Positions 8,842 through 18,187 of a DNA stretch of 64,000 bases are shown in pieces. Position numbers and translations under genes: made by a program. Under the pieces are notes generated by a model. That model was given only the letters and a program-made list of their open reading frames with translations, made no database searches and was not told the origin of the DNA. Each line of letters opens with the position of its first letter. Within the stretch, counting starts at the first letter, position 1. Source of the DNA: UBA1240 sp045599185 (lineage in GTDB: Bacteria > Spirochaetota > Spirochaetia > Treponematales > Treponemataceae); assembly GCA_045599185.1 (NCBI GenBank), contig JAZRVO010000012.1:1-64000 (forward strand). The letters are read 5' to 3'.

Positions 8842-9828
8842 TTATTTTTCATTCTTTGCCATGTTTTTCTGGTATGCTTTCCACGTTGAACCAATCAAAG
8901 TGTCAATGTCAGAATATTCCGGCTTCCAGTTTAAGGTTTCGCGTGCATGGGCAGAAGTTGCATACAAACATGCAGGGTCGCCAGGGCGGCGTTCTGAATA
9001 TTTAGCAGGAATTTCCTTGCCGGTAACGCGGCGTGCAGCTTCAAGCATTTCGGTAACTGTAATGCCGGTTTCGCTTCCAAGGTTAACGGTAAGGCTCTGG
9101 TTATTTTTGGCAATGTATTCAAGAGCCTTAACATGGGCAGTTGCCAGATCGCTTACATGCACGTAATCGCGGATACAGGTACCGTCGCGAGTGTCGTAGT
9201 CGTTTCCAAAAATGGTCAGTTCCTTGCGCATTCCGCAGGCAACTTCCATAATTACAGGCAAAAGGTTTGCCGGGTTCTGCTCCAAACCGTAAAGAACACC
9301 TTCCGGGTCGTAACCGGCAGCATTAAAATAACGCAGTGCAGCAAATTTCAAACCCTTCAGCTTGTCGTACCATGCCATGTAGTGTTCAATGTCAAGCTTG
9401 GTAAAGCCGTAATAGTTTTCCGGGTTCTGCGGATGTTTTTCGTCAATGGGCAGATACTGAGGTTCGCCAAAAACAGCCGCACTTGAAGAAAATACCATGT
9501 ATTTGCAGCCGTATTTTGTAGCCGCGTTCAAAATGTTTACGGTGCCGCTAATGTTGTTTACGGAATATTTTTCAGGAACAATCATAGATTCGCCTGCTGC
9601 CTTAAAAGCCGCAAGGTGAATGAAAGCGTCAAAACCCTGCGAAAAAGCTGCTTCAAGCTGATTCGGTATCAGAATGTCGCCGTGAATAAATCCGTTTTCC
9701 TTAAAAAGATTCTGACGAAGCCCAGAAGAAAGATTGTCAAATACTGTAACAGTGTGACCGCTTTTCATAAGCGCCTTAACAACGTGGCTGCCTATATAAC
9801 CTGCGCCACCAATTACCAAAACCTTCAT
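8842..9828 (-). CDS. galE: UDP-glucose 4-epimerase
   Basis: Interconverts UDP-glucose and UDP-galactose in the Leloir pathway and supplies UDP-sugars for the envelope. The 328-residue short-chain dehydrogenase fold has the NAD motif GGAGYIGSHVV at the N-terminus, the catalytic Ser block (FSSSAAVFG) near residue 125, YxxxK as YYGFTK near 150, and the extended-SDR sugar-nucleotide segment RYFNAAGYDPEG. The ATG at 9828 is chosen over a start 51 codons upstream because GCGGAGGAACGC, a strong ribosome site, precedes it and the Rossmann motif starts at residue 6. Single-gene unit. Confidence 0.95.
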   Translation of the reverse strand: MKVLVIGGAGYIGSHVVKALMKSGHTVTVFDNLSSGLRQNLFKENGFIHGDILIPNQLEAAFSQGFDAFIHLAAFKAAGESMIVPEKYSVNNISGTVNILNAATKYGCKYMVFSSSAAVFGEPQYLPIDEKHPQNPENYYGFTKLDIEHYMAWYDKLKGLKFAALRYFNAAGYDPEGVLYGLEQNPANLLPVIMEVACGMRKELTIFGNDYDTRDGTCIRDYVHVSDLATAHVKALEYIAKNNQSLTVNLGSETGITVTEMLEAARRVTGKEIPAKYSERRPGDPACLYATSAHARETLNWKPEYSDIDTLIGSTWKAYQKNMAKNEK

Positions 9829-10176
9829 GCGTTCCTCCGCTTGCAATAAAAATCTTACGCAAAATTGAAAAAAAACGTGCAGCGCCGCCCCATCGGCAAA
9901 AAGCAACACGTGTAAATTGCGCATATTCTTGAAACAAGCATACCTAATTGCAAAAACTAAAGCAAGCAACAAAAGTACCAAAAAACTTTATTTGCCAGTA
10001 CCAGAGTTTGGCCCTATCAGGCAGAAAGTAAGACGGCCTGCAAAACAACAGGCCGCTGACCGGTTCGGAATCTTTGGTGGATGCTGTGCGCAGCCTCCAA
10101 AGACCATCAAATTCAGCATGACAAAAAGGCAGAACAATTCTGCGCGCCCAAAGACCGGTGAAATTCTTAAAAAAAA
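9829..10176. other. Intergenic region with hairpins and a decayed dispersed repeat
   Basis: No gene is seen. A perfect hairpin CGGCCTG/CAGGCCG lies near 10034-10055, and an imperfect TCTTTGG/CCAAAGA stem sits at about 10070-10103. The ends GGTTCGGAATC (10062) and ATTCAGCATGACA (10111-10123) show it to be a diverged copy of the TGTCATGCTGAA repeat family. An ORF spanning it (9917-10180) is only read-through of these repeats. Confidence 0.6.
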
Positions 10177-12309
10177 TTAAATTTCGTCAAGTTCTTCCAA
10201 TTCTTCCAGCTCTTCAAGTTCATCTGCATCGTCTGCGCCTTCAAGGCTTTCCAGCAGGGCTTCTGCATCGGCAAGTTTCTGCGCGTGCGGGTCTGTGTAC
10301 TTTAAGCGTTTAAGAACAATCAGCGTAATGTCATCAGGCTGCTGCACGCCGCCGGTAAATTTGGTAAAGTCGCGCAGCAAAAGCGAAAGGCGGCTTTCGG
10401 CCGAACCGTCACCGCAATGGCTTAAGCTTTCCAAAAGCCTGTCCTGCCCGTAATCAACGCCAAACGGGTTACGGCCTTCGGTAATTCCGTCAGTGTAAAG
10501 CAGCAGCGTATCGCCTTCTTCCATTACAAAATCCAGCTGCTGAAAACTTACGCTTATGCCTGCAACACCAATCATGCCTTTCTGCTGCTTTTTTTCATCG
10601 GGCAGAAGCGGAATGGCTTTTTTAGCCTTCTGCTTGTACAAAAGCGGCGGCGGACTGCCTGCATTTACAAGCGCCATTTTTCCGCTAAGGGCATCTTCAA
10701 CACGCACAACAATGCCGGTCAAATAATTTTCAATGTCGCCCTTGGTACGAATAATGCCGTCGTTAATAAGGTACATAACCTGCGGCAGCGGTTTCTGCCG
10801 GTTGTCTATAAAGTTGCGGAAAATTACGTTTTTAGAAAGCATGGTAACAAGACCTGCCGCAATTCCGTGACCGGAAACGTCAAAAAGGCTCATGCCAACA
10901 AAATCGTCTTTCTGGGTATAAAAGTCGTACAAGTCGCCGGAAACGCCTGCGAAGGGTTTAAAATAAACCGCCACGTCCCAGCTTTCGCCAACATCCGCAT
11001 TGTGCGGATAAATGCTTTCCTGAACATGCACGGCAAGTTTCATTTCGCGTTCCGCAATTGCCTGTTTTTCTTTCAGCGATTCATTGGCAGTTTTCAGTTC
11101 TTTCGTGCGTTCAGTTACCTGACTTTCAAGGGAAGCGGCCATATGTTCAGATTCGTTAAGCGCCCTGGCAAAGCGAACGGCAAGAATGATAAGAAAAGAC
11201 GAAGTTGTAAACTGCCAGCCCCATACCGAAAACATGGGCATGTCAACACGCCTGAAAATAACGTGCACAAAAAGGTCGGCAACAACGCCAATTTCAACGG
11301 GAACAAAACCGGCAATCAAAAGGAAAACCTGCCGGTCTGCGTTAAAAAGACCTTTTGTAATTGGCACAACAGCAAACATAAGCTGAATAATACCAAAAAT
11401 AAACAGCACCGGCAGAAGGGCTGAAAAAGAGCGAAGGTCTTTAAGGAAAAGTATGTTGATAACCGGCACAACAAAAAGCAGAATGCGCAGTTTCTGAAGG
11501 CGCTTCCCATATTCAACTTTTATGAAAGAAAGCATGAAAGACGTTGCAAAATACATGTCTGCAAAAGCAACGATGCCGTAAAATATTTTTTGAAACGCCA
11601 GATAGGAAATCATGGGGAAACGCCACGGCGTGCTGCTTAAAAAATAAGGCAGAATGTACATTGAAGAAAAAATGTTCATAAACGCATAGTTCAAATATTC
11701 CTTGTCTTTTTTGCGGTTAAAATAAATGAACAGGTAGAACATTGCAATGACAAACACAACCGACGCAAACATCATGTTTACGTCAGAAAGAAGAAAAGAT
11801 GAGTGTCTGGTTTTGTTTTCTATATAATTTAAAGGACCTATAACCGGCACTTCCTGAATGCCGCCGCCGCCGTTTGTCCACAGTTTTATAAGAATCTGGT
11901 TTGTGCCGTTCTGGTGTATGGCGTTTTTGGGAATTCTAAAGTATGTGGCACCTGTTCCCGGACCAAACTCGTGGGGAGGAAACTCGCCGAACGTGCCGAC
12001 TGAAACACCGTTGATAAAAACTTCGGCGGCAATTTCTACTTTACCAAGGTAAACGGCTAAATCCCGTTCCTTTAAGGATAAATCAACGTAAAAGTAATTT
12101 TTAAGCCAGATATAGCCTTTGCGGTTTGGCAGTTTTTCCACAATGGAAGCAATTTCAAGAGTGTTTGCAGACTGAAAATCGGAACGGGGATTGTTTGAAG
12201 AAGCCCAGAGCCAGCCTTCGTCAAGAACAATGTGGGCTGGTTCAAGTTTTGAACAGGAAGCAAGCAGAATTGTACAGAATAAAGCCAAAATAATTTTTTT
12301 CAACTTCAT
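10177..12309 (-). CDS. Lipoprotein-type PP2C (RsbU/SpoIIE) phosphatase with extracytoplasmic jelly-roll and 7TM region
   Basis: A 710-residue sensor phosphatase. Residues 1-24 are a lipoprotein signal (LLASC lipobox). Residues about 50-150 look like a sugar-binding jelly roll (WLKNYFYVDLSL, AEVFINGVSVG). A 7TMR-DISM-like membrane region spans about 175-390, a coiled coil about 395-430, and an RsbU/SpoIIE PP2C domain about 445-670 (DVSGHGIAAGLVTM, LYTDGITEGRNP). The last 25 residues are an acidic repeat of Glu-Glu-Leu. Such proteins dephosphorylate anti-sigma-antagonists or related partners; the ligand here is unknown. A strong AGGAGG precedes the ATG. It is divergent from a 7TM histidine kinase 174 bp away, so the two may be co-regulated. 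Confidence 0.88.
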   Translation of the reverse strand: MKLKKIILALFCTILLASCSKLEPAHIVLDEGWLWASSNNPRSDFQSANTLEIASIVEKLPNRKGYIWLKNYFYVDLSLKERDLAVYLGKVEIAAEVFINGVSVGTFGEFPPHEFGPGTGATYFRIPKNAIHQNGTNQILIKLWTNGGGGIQEVPVIGPLNYIENKTRHSSFLLSDVNMMFASVVFVIAMFYLFIYFNRKKDKEYLNYAFMNIFSSMYILPYFLSSTPWRFPMISYLAFQKIFYGIVAFADMYFATSFMLSFIKVEYGKRLQKLRILLFVVPVINILFLKDLRSFSALLPVLFIFGIIQLMFAVVPITKGLFNADRQVFLLIAGFVPVEIGVVADLFVHVIFRRVDMPMFSVWGWQFTTSSFLIILAVRFARALNESEHMAASLESQVTERTKELKTANESLKEKQAIAEREMKLAVHVQESIYPHNADVGESWDVAVYFKPFAGVSGDLYDFYTQKDDFVGMSLFDVSGHGIAAGLVTMLSKNVIFRNFIDNRQKPLPQVMYLINDGIIRTKGDIENYLTGIVVRVEDALSGKMALVNAGSPPPLLYKQKAKKAIPLLPDEKKQQKGMIGVAGISVSFQQLDFVMEEGDTLLLYTDGITEGRNPFGVDYGQDRLLESLSHCGDGSAESRLSLLLRDFTKFTGGVQQPDDITLIVLKRLKYTDPHAQKLADAEALLESLEGADDADELEELEELEELDEI

Positions 12310-12483
12310 TTTGCCTGCTTCCTCCTTTTTTTGCCACTTCGTGCTAAAATTGTAGTAATTCTATAATAACTCAATATTTATCTATAGACAAGGAAGATTT
12401 AGAAAAACTCTAAACTCTCCAGTTAAGGTTTCCGTAACGGCATTTTGCGGAAAACGGCAATTTTTTTGAAGGACTGAAAATAT

Positions 12484-14286
12484 ATGGCAAACCCTTTCGT
12501 TTACTGCATCGTCGTGCTGTCTTTTATCATTCAAACTGCAACACTGGCAGTAATTTTGCGCACGCCCAAACGTACCAATATTATGGTTTACTGCGCCCAC
12601 CTAATGGCAAGCATAGACCTGTGGCTTTTAATCCTTCTGGTTCAGGACATTTTGTATTATTTTGGCGCAAGCAGCACAGTCCTTCACGTTTTGCAGAATT
12701 TAAAGTACCTGCCAATTTCCATGTGCCCGGTTGCTGTGGTAAAAATTACATACAGCATTGTAAACAGCGGCAAAACAGCCAAAAAACTGAATTTTCTGTA
12801 CATTTACCCGGCTTTGGTACAGGCTTTTTTGTGGACAGACCCGTTTTTCGGGCTTTTTATACGCAAGTTTGAATACCAGAACAGCGTTTACGGCCCGGCA
12901 CTTTACGTTCATTCGGCATTTGCGTATTTCTGCCTGCTGGCTTCTCTGTTTTTTCTTCTATATAACAGCTTTTTGTGCGACGCAGTTATTAAAAGCCAGA
13001 CCGTGTGGCTGGTTATTGGCGTGGCAATACCAACCGTGGTAAACGGCCTTTACACGCTTAACATTCTGCCGGTTTCGTCTTACGCAACGCCAATTGCCTT
13101 TGTTGTTACGGGCTTTATGGTGCTGTTTGCAATAAAGCACTACGAATTTTTAAAAACCAATCCGCTGGTTTTACGCACGGTTATAAACAAAATTTCCTTT
13201 TTTTACCTTGCCGTAGACGAAGACCTTAAAATCATCGACTTTAACACGCAGGCCGAAAATTATTTTCCAAGCCACATTTTCAGGCAGGGCGAATGCCTGA
13301 AAGACTTGCAGAAAGTACATCCGCTGGCATTCAATTACGAAGAGGTTTTTGATTCAATTGAAGAAGCAAAGGCCCGTAACGAAACCATAACGAAAGAATT
13401 CTGCTACGTACCCACAAAAATGCAGAACGAAAAAATATTTTTTGCCATGAGTTTTACGCCAATCGTGCAGAACAATATTTACGCAGCCTGCATTATTACC
13501 GGCCAGGACATTACCAGAAACAAAGAAACCTTTAACGCAATGGTGGAACAGGAACGGCTTGCCACCGCCGGGCAGATGATTACAAGCGTTGTTCACAACC
13601 TTAAAGTTCCTATTCTGCGCCTGGACAATTACAGCATCCGCATGGAAGAAATAACCCGGGAATATCTTGCGGCTTTAGAAAAAGGCGATTTAAGCGACAA
13701 GGAAGCAAGGGAACTGATTATGGAACTGAAGCAGAACCTGCTTAGCCAGAAAACCAGCATTGCCCTGATAAACGAAGTGCTGAATGCAATTGGCGAACAG
13801 AACCAGCGCGTAAACGACGATCAGTCTGCAAGCTTTACCATTAAGGAACTTATTGCACGCATGGAATTTTTACTGAACGACAAACTGAACGCAGAAAGAT
13901 GTTCACTGAAAATAACCCTGCGCATAGACGAAAACACAAAAGTAAAAGGCGTGCTTAACAACCTTGTGCAGGTTATGGTGAACATTATCAGCAACAGCGT
14001 GCAGGCTTATAACAAAAAGGAAGGTTTTATATATTTAACGCTGTCTGAAAGCGCAGAAAAGCAGCTTTTAATAAACATTGGAGACTACGCCGGGGGCATA
14101 CCGAAAGAAATTCAGCCTAAAATTTTCAAGCAGGTTATTACCAGCAAAAACAGCACCGGCATTGGGCTTTACATGGCACACGCAACAATTGCGGGCAGTT
14201 TTCAGGGGAAAATATGGTTCAGCACAAAGCCGGAAGACGGCACGGAATTTTTTATAGAAATTCCGCTTTGCGAAAACCAGAACTGA
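12484..14286 (+). CDS. Membrane sensor histidine kinase with N-terminal 7TM region and PAS domain
   Basis: A 600-residue kinase. About seven hydrophobic segments in residues 1-220 resemble the histidine-kinase N-terminal 7TM sensor. A PAS-like domain follows (ISFFYLAVDEDLKIIDFNTQAE, about 232-345). The phosphoacceptor His is in VVHNLKVPILRLDN near 374, a variant H-box. The HATPase domain has an N-box (NLVQVMVNIISNSVQAY), G1 (DYAGGIPKEI) and G2 (STGIGLYMAH). No response regulator is adjacent. The start has GAAGGAC nearby. Immediately downstream lies a truncated IS200-type transposase start on the opposite strand. Confidence 0.88.
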   Translation: MANPFVYCIVVLSFIIQTATLAVILRTPKRTNIMVYCAHLMASIDLWLLILLVQDILYYFGASSTVLHVLQNLKYLPISMCPVAVVKITYSIVNSGKTAKKLNFLYIYPALVQAFLWTDPFFGLFIRKFEYQNSVYGPALYVHSAFAYFCLLASLFFLLYNSFLCDAVIKSQTVWLVIGVAIPTVVNGLYTLNILPVSSYATPIAFVVTGFMVLFAIKHYEFLKTNPLVLRTVINKISFFYLAVDEDLKIIDFNTQAENYFPSHIFRQGECLKDLQKVHPLAFNYEEVFDSIEEAKARNETITKEFCYVPTKMQNEKIFFAMSFTPIVQNNIYAACIITGQDITRNKETFNAMVEQERLATAGQMITSVVHNLKVPILRLDNYSIRMEEITREYLAALEKGDLSDKEARELIMELKQNLLSQKTSIALINEVLNAIGEQNQRVNDDQSASFTIKELIARMEFLLNDKLNAERCSLKITLRIDENTKVKGVLNNLVQVMVNIISNSVQAYNKKEGFIYLTLSESAEKQLLINIGDYAGGIPKEIQPKIFKQVITSKNSTGIGLYMAHATIAGSFQGKIWFSTKPEDGTEFFIEIPLCENQN

Positions 14287-14361
14287 AAAGCCACGTTTTG
14301 GCGCAAACATTATATGATAATTGCAATTCCGTTTAGAATGAACTAAACTTTGCTCATCCAT
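14287..14361 (-). pseudogene. tnpA: Relic of an IS200/IS605-family transposase (TnpA) N-terminus
   Basis: Reading leftward from an ATG at 14361 with AGGAGG upstream gives MDEQSLVHSKRNCNYHIMFA followed by PK, which matches the conserved start of Y1 transposases of IS200/IS605 (consensus M-D-x-x-S-L-x-H-x-x-x-N-C-x-Y-H-I-V-F-x-P-K). After about 22 codons the frame runs into the antisense of the histidine kinase 3' end, so the rest of the gene, including the HUH and catalytic Tyr motifs, is gone. It is a dead fragment. Confidence 0.85.
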
Positions 14362-14425
14362 TTGAACCTCCTGATATTCGTAATGCTTCCTGGCAGTTGC
14401 ACTATGAATTTCAGAAGGTTCTTTT
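14362..14425 (-). mobile_element. IS200-like 5' leader with hairpin covering the ribosome site
   Basis: Inverted repeats AACCTCCTGA (14365-14374) and TCAGAAGGTT (14411-14420) match at 9 of 10 positions. On the minus strand the second arm contains the AGGAGG of the tnpA relic, so the hairpin would hide the ribosome site. IS200 tnpA is known to be repressed by such a leader stem. Confidence 0.65.
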
Positions 14426-14483
14426 TTTGTTTCAATTTCAAATTTTTAGAAAATTACCCGCAACCAGATTCGTAATGACGCTT

Positions 14484-14556
14484 TGTCATGCTGAACTTGG
14501 TTCAGCATCCATGTTTCAGTAACTGCCGTAGATTCCGAAACAAGTTCGGAATGACA
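14484..14556. repeat. Dispersed TGTCATGCTGAACTTGG ... CAAGTTCGGAATGACA repeat
   Basis: Inverted ends TGTCATGCTGAACTTG and CCGAAACAAGTTCGGAATGACA enclose about 35 bases, including a short TTCAG palindromic element. It is located six bases before the end of the ABC-F gene and may act as its transcription end. Confidence 0.85.
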
Positions 14557-14561
14557 AAACC

Positions 14562-16571
14562 TTAAAAGTTTTCCAGCTGGGCAGAAACATTTTCCCATTG
14601 TTCAGAAAGTTCTGCAATTTTTTTGTCGGCTTCTTCAATTTTCTGCTGCACGGCACGGCTTTTTGCCCCGTCGGAATAAACCGCAGGAAGCGCCAGCTGC
14701 TGTTCAAAGGAAGCCTTTTCATCTTCGGCCTTTGCTATTTCATTCATCAGCCTTTCTTCTTCTTTTTCAAGGCGCTTCCGTTCGTTCTTTCTCTTTTTCT
14801 CTTCTTCCCAGCTTAAAAACGAATCCGCCTTTACAGCTTCGCTTTCGGCCTTTGCCCCGGAACTTTTCCCGTTTCCAGCAGTTCCGGCACTTTCAGCTGC
14901 GTTCGGCGCAGGCACAAGCCCGGCTTCTTCGGCAGCAATGCGTTCCATGTAATAGGCGTAACCGCCAACAAACTGGCGTGCAACCCCCGGCTTCAGTTCC
15001 AGAACACGGGTTGCAAGGCTTTCAATAAAGCCGCGGTCGTGGCTTACAAACAGAACCGTACCGCCAAAATCCTTCAGTGCTTCAAGAAGCACGTCTTTTG
15101 AAGTTAAATCCAAATGGTTGGTCGGTTCGACAAGAATCAGCAGGTTTACGGGGCGCAGCAAAAGCTTAAGCAGTGCCAGACGGCTTTTTTCGCCGCCGCT
15201 AAGCACGTTTACCGATTTGTAAACATCGTCGCCCCGGAACAGAAACGCACCAAGCATGTCGCGGATTTTCGGAATAAGTTCAAGCGGCGCATCCTGTTCA
15301 AGTGTTTCAAGCACGGTCTGACTGCCTTTCATCTGTTCGGCGCTGTCCTGAGAAAAGTAACCGATGCTTACGCCGGTGCCAAGCTTTACATTGCCGGTAA
15401 AGTTTGTGTCCTGACCGGCAAGAATGCGCAGAAGGGTGGTTTTACCTGCACCGTTCCGCCCTGCGACAACCAGACGGTCGCCGTTTTCAAGCACAAGGTC
15501 AAGGTTTTTCAAAATTTCCAGTGCCGCAAGGCCTTCTGCACTTGCCGGGTAAGTTTTGCACAGGTTTTCAATTGTTAAAACAAGCCTGCCGGAATGAGGT
15601 GCAGGCGGAAAAGAAAAATGAATTTTCTTTAAGTTTTCAGGAATTTCTATCTTGTTTTCAAGAATCTTATCAAGCATTTTCTGCCGTTCCTGAGCCTGAG
15701 CCGCCTTTGTGGCCTTGTACCCGAAACGGATGATGAAATCTTCCAGCTTTTTAATTTCTTCCTGCTGCTGGGCATAGCGCGCCATCAGGGTTTCAAGTTC
15801 AACCTGCCGCACTTTTTCGTAATGGGAATAGTTTCCGGCGTAGCGTTTCAAGTCACCGTTAAAAAGTTCGTAAACTTCGTTAACCGTTACGTCCAGAAAA
15901 TACCGGTCGTGGCTTACAAGCAGAAAACCGCCGGTAAAATCCTTAAGCCACTGTTCAAGCCAGTTGCGGGCTTCAATATCCAGATAGTTGGTAGGTTCGT
16001 CAAGAAGCATAATGTCCGGGCTTGAAAGCAGAACCTTGGCAAGGGCAATGCGCATCTGCCATCCGCCGCTGAATTCGGTAACAGGGCGGTCAAAGTCTTT
16101 TGCAGAAAAACCAAGGCCTATTAAAACCTGCTCTGCAAGCGTCTGGCGGCGGTACCAGCCGCTTTCTTCAAGTTTTGTCTGCAAGTCATGGTAAGCGTGC
16201 AAAAGCGGCGCACTTTTCTGTTCGTTCTGGGCGTATTCGCTTTGGGTTAAAAGCTCGCCAATCTCTTCCATCTGCTTTTCGGTTTCGTAGCCGTCTTCAA
16301 AAGCCCGGTCGGCTTCCTGCCGCAATGTTGAACCGCTGAAAACAATGCCGGACTGGGGCAGATAGGCAATTTTTGTATCTTTCTGCACGGCACGGTCGCC
16401 GCTGTCCGGGCTGATTGTGCCGGACAGAACCTTCATCAGGGTAGATTTTCCGCTTCCGTTTGCGCCGCAAAGTGCCGCCTTGGAACCGGCTGCAAGGTTG
16501 ATAGTTGCTTCTTTTATAATGTCACGGTCGCCAAAAGCCAGCGACACTTTGGAAAACTGTACAAATGCCAT
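14562..16571 (-). CDS. ABC-F family ATPase with altered second Walker B
   Basis: A 669-residue soluble protein with two ABC ATPase domains, a linker and a C-terminal coiled coil (about 585-669), the layout of ABC-F ribosome factors such as Uup and YdiF. Domain 1 has GANGSGKST near 36, signature FSGGWQMRIALAK and the normal Walker B LLDEPTNYLD. Domain 2 has AGRNGAGKTT near 370 and LSGGEKSRLALLK, but its Walker B reads LILVEPTNHLD: residue 481 is Val (GTC at 15129-15131) where Asp is expected. The next Glu is kept. No membrane segments, so it is not an exporter. The start lacks a ribosome site; a TTTTAT -10-like box about 10 nt upstream hints at a leaderless message. Confidence 0.9.
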   Translation of the reverse strand: MAFVQFSKVSLAFGDRDIIKEATINLAAGSKAALCGANGSGKSTLMKVLSGTISPDSGDRAVQKDTKIAYLPQSGIVFSGSTLRQEADRAFEDGYETEKQMEEIGELLTQSEYAQNEQKSAPLLHAYHDLQTKLEESGWYRRQTLAEQVLIGLGFSAKDFDRPVTEFSGGWQMRIALAKVLLSSPDIMLLDEPTNYLDIEARNWLEQWLKDFTGGFLLVSHDRYFLDVTVNEVYELFNGDLKRYAGNYSHYEKVRQVELETLMARYAQQQEEIKKLEDFIIRFGYKATKAAQAQERQKMLDKILENKIEIPENLKKIHFSFPPAPHSGRLVLTIENLCKTYPASAEGLAALEILKNLDLVLENGDRLVVAGRNGAGKTTLLRILAGQDTNFTGNVKLGTGVSIGYFSQDSAEQMKGSQTVLETLEQDAPLELIPKIRDMLGAFLFRGDDVYKSVNVLSGGEKSRLALLKLLLRPVNLLILVEPTNHLDLTSKDVLLEALKDFGGTVLFVSHDRGFIESLATRVLELKPGVARQFVGGYAYYMERIAAEEAGLVPAPNAAESAGTAGNGKSSGAKAESEAVKADSFLSWEEEKKRKNERKRLEKEEERLMNEIAKAEDEKASFEQQLALPAVYSDGAKSRAVQQKIEEADKKIAELSEQWENVSAQLENF

Positions 16572-16604
16572 AATCGTTCAAATAAAATTGTTGGTAGTTT
16601 AGTT

Positions 16605-16645
16605 TTTAAAACGCCCTGAAAACTTAAAAATTTTCAGGGCTGCCG
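16605..16645 (-). terminator. Hairpin at the end of the SH3-like lipoprotein gene
   Basis: GCCCTGAAAA (16613-16622) pairs perfectly with TTTTCAGGGC (16631-16640). The minus-strand U-tract is short and interrupted, so it may be a modest terminator. Confidence 0.6.
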
Positions 16646-17989
16646 TTAGTTTCTGCTGAAGAAAAGAACCAGCGCATTCGGGCTGCGTTCCGTAATAAGG
16701 CCGTTTTTAATGCTTCGCGGCTGCACTTCTTCAAATCGGATGCCGTTTGATTCAAGCCGGTACAGAAAGCACACGGATTTTGTGCTGCGGTCAAACTTAA
16801 AGGTAATTGCACCGTCGTAGCCGCTCTGCTGAATTGCAGCGTTGTCGTTCATCAGTTTTGAATCGAGGAAAACGTTGAATTCTACCTTGCCGTGGTTGCC
16901 TGCACCTGCCGGTACAATTGAACCAAGGCGCTGGTAATCGTTCCACGAGAAAGAACCATCTTCCATAAAAAGCAAATCGCCGTAGTTGGTACTGGAAAAC
17001 ATTGTTCCGTGGTCAAGAATGCGCCTGTACTGCATTTCCCGGCGCTGAATTTCTTCTGCAATTACTTCTTCAACGGAATTCTGCATTGTTACCAGTGGAT
17101 ATGATTTTGGCATTCCCCGGTCGTCCGCATACTGAAGGGTAACGTAATTTGCATTTTTTACGGTAAGCGTAAGCGGCGTGCCCGTAAAGCGGTAAATGTT
17201 GTCTTCCACTTTTTCAGTGCCCTTGTATTCCCAGCTTCCTGTTACGCCTTCAAGGCGCAGTTCAATTTTTCCGCTTTCCTTGCCCGTGTAAAAATGATAG
17301 CCGGCCATAAGCTGCTGCACGTCTACACGGCGGTTGTTAATCATGCTCTGGTAAATTTCGGGGAACCATTCGGAATCGAGGACTTTTTCAAGGCTTTCGT
17401 CAAGCTCTTCAACGGCTTCTTCTGCCACAAGGGGCGTAAGTTCGTCGTAAAGGCGAAGGTTGTAGGAAAAGCACCAGCCCATTGTGCCGTCTTTGGTAAG
17501 AATATAAAGCCAGTCGCCGGGTAATGGCGTAGAACCAGACATCGGTGCAACACCTTTTCCCTTGTAAAGAATCTTTACCGTTTCATTTTTGCGCAGGCGG
17601 TAAACCTGACGGCTGGTATTTACTGGTTCAAAACGAACGGGAAGGCCGTCTACGGCAACGGTTGCGTACATGTTTCTGTAATCTTTATAGCGTTCGTAGG
17701 AAGCAAGAATCTTGTTTTTAGACTGAGGTTCCATAATCTGCCAGAAGGGAACTTCTATTTTCTGCTGGGTGGCAGGCGTACCAACAACGTAAACCTGGCT
17801 GATGTTTGATTTGATGTAAACCTGTACCAGATCGCCGTCGTGCAGGCCATATTCCTGGCTAGACCACAGCATTACGCTGTAACCCAGGCTTTTAGAACAC
17901 GAAGTAAAAAAAATGGCAAAAACTGCCAGAATTGTACAAACTTTGAAAATGTTATGTCTTACGCGAATCATGGGCAAAGCATAGCACAT
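16646..17989 (-). CDS. Lipoprotein with SH3-like domain, function unknown
   Basis: A 447-residue predicted lipoprotein: a hydrophobic segment followed by the lipobox FFTSC near residue 30. Residues about 105-180 look like a bacterial SH3 fold (VAVDGLPVRFEP, YRLRKNETVKILYKGKG, WLYILTKDGTMGWCF). The rest is Treponema-type sequence I cannot assign, with a possible beta-rich C-terminal domain. It probably sits on the periplasmic face of an envelope membrane. The start at 17989 has AAAGG five bases upstream; a second ATG at 17971 would give a cleaner signal peptide but has no ribosome site. Single-gene unit. Confidence 0.75.
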   Translation of the reverse strand: MCYALPMIRVRHNIFKVCTILAVFAIFFTSCSKSLGYSVMLWSSQEYGLHDGDLVQVYIKSNISQVYVVGTPATQQKIEVPFWQIMEPQSKNKILASYERYKDYRNMYATVAVDGLPVRFEPVNTSRQVYRLRKNETVKILYKGKGVAPMSGSTPLPGDWLYILTKDGTMGWCFSYNLRLYDELTPLVAEEAVEELDESLEKVLDSEWFPEIYQSMINNRRVDVQQLMAGYHFYTGKESGKIELRLEGVTGSWEYKGTEKVEDNIYRFTGTPLTLTVKNANYVTLQYADDRGMPKSYPLVTMQNSVEEVIAEEIQRREMQYRRILDHGTMFSSTNYGDLLFMEDGSFSWNDYQRLGSIVPAGAGNHGKVEFNVFLDSKLMNDNAAIQQSGYDGAITFKFDRSTKSVCFLYRLESNGIRFEEVQPRSIKNGLITERSPNALVLFFSRN

Positions 17990-18187
17990 TTGCCTTTAAG
18001 TGTCTGCGTTTATGCGTGCTATTTCAATAACCGAATGCCGGGTTTTGCAAAAAGTTTTGCTTAAAATACATGGAATTATCCGCCCCGCATTTCTGATTTT
18101 GACCGGAAGGGAATTGCTGACATAACTTTTTTTCAATGGTAAACTTACCGAAAAAGAAAGACACTTACATTTTGGAAGAGAGAAAAA

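Noticed and set aside
10867..11424. ORF antisense to the phosphatase gene
   Set aside because: The phosphatase frame is fully supported; this is an antisense shadow.
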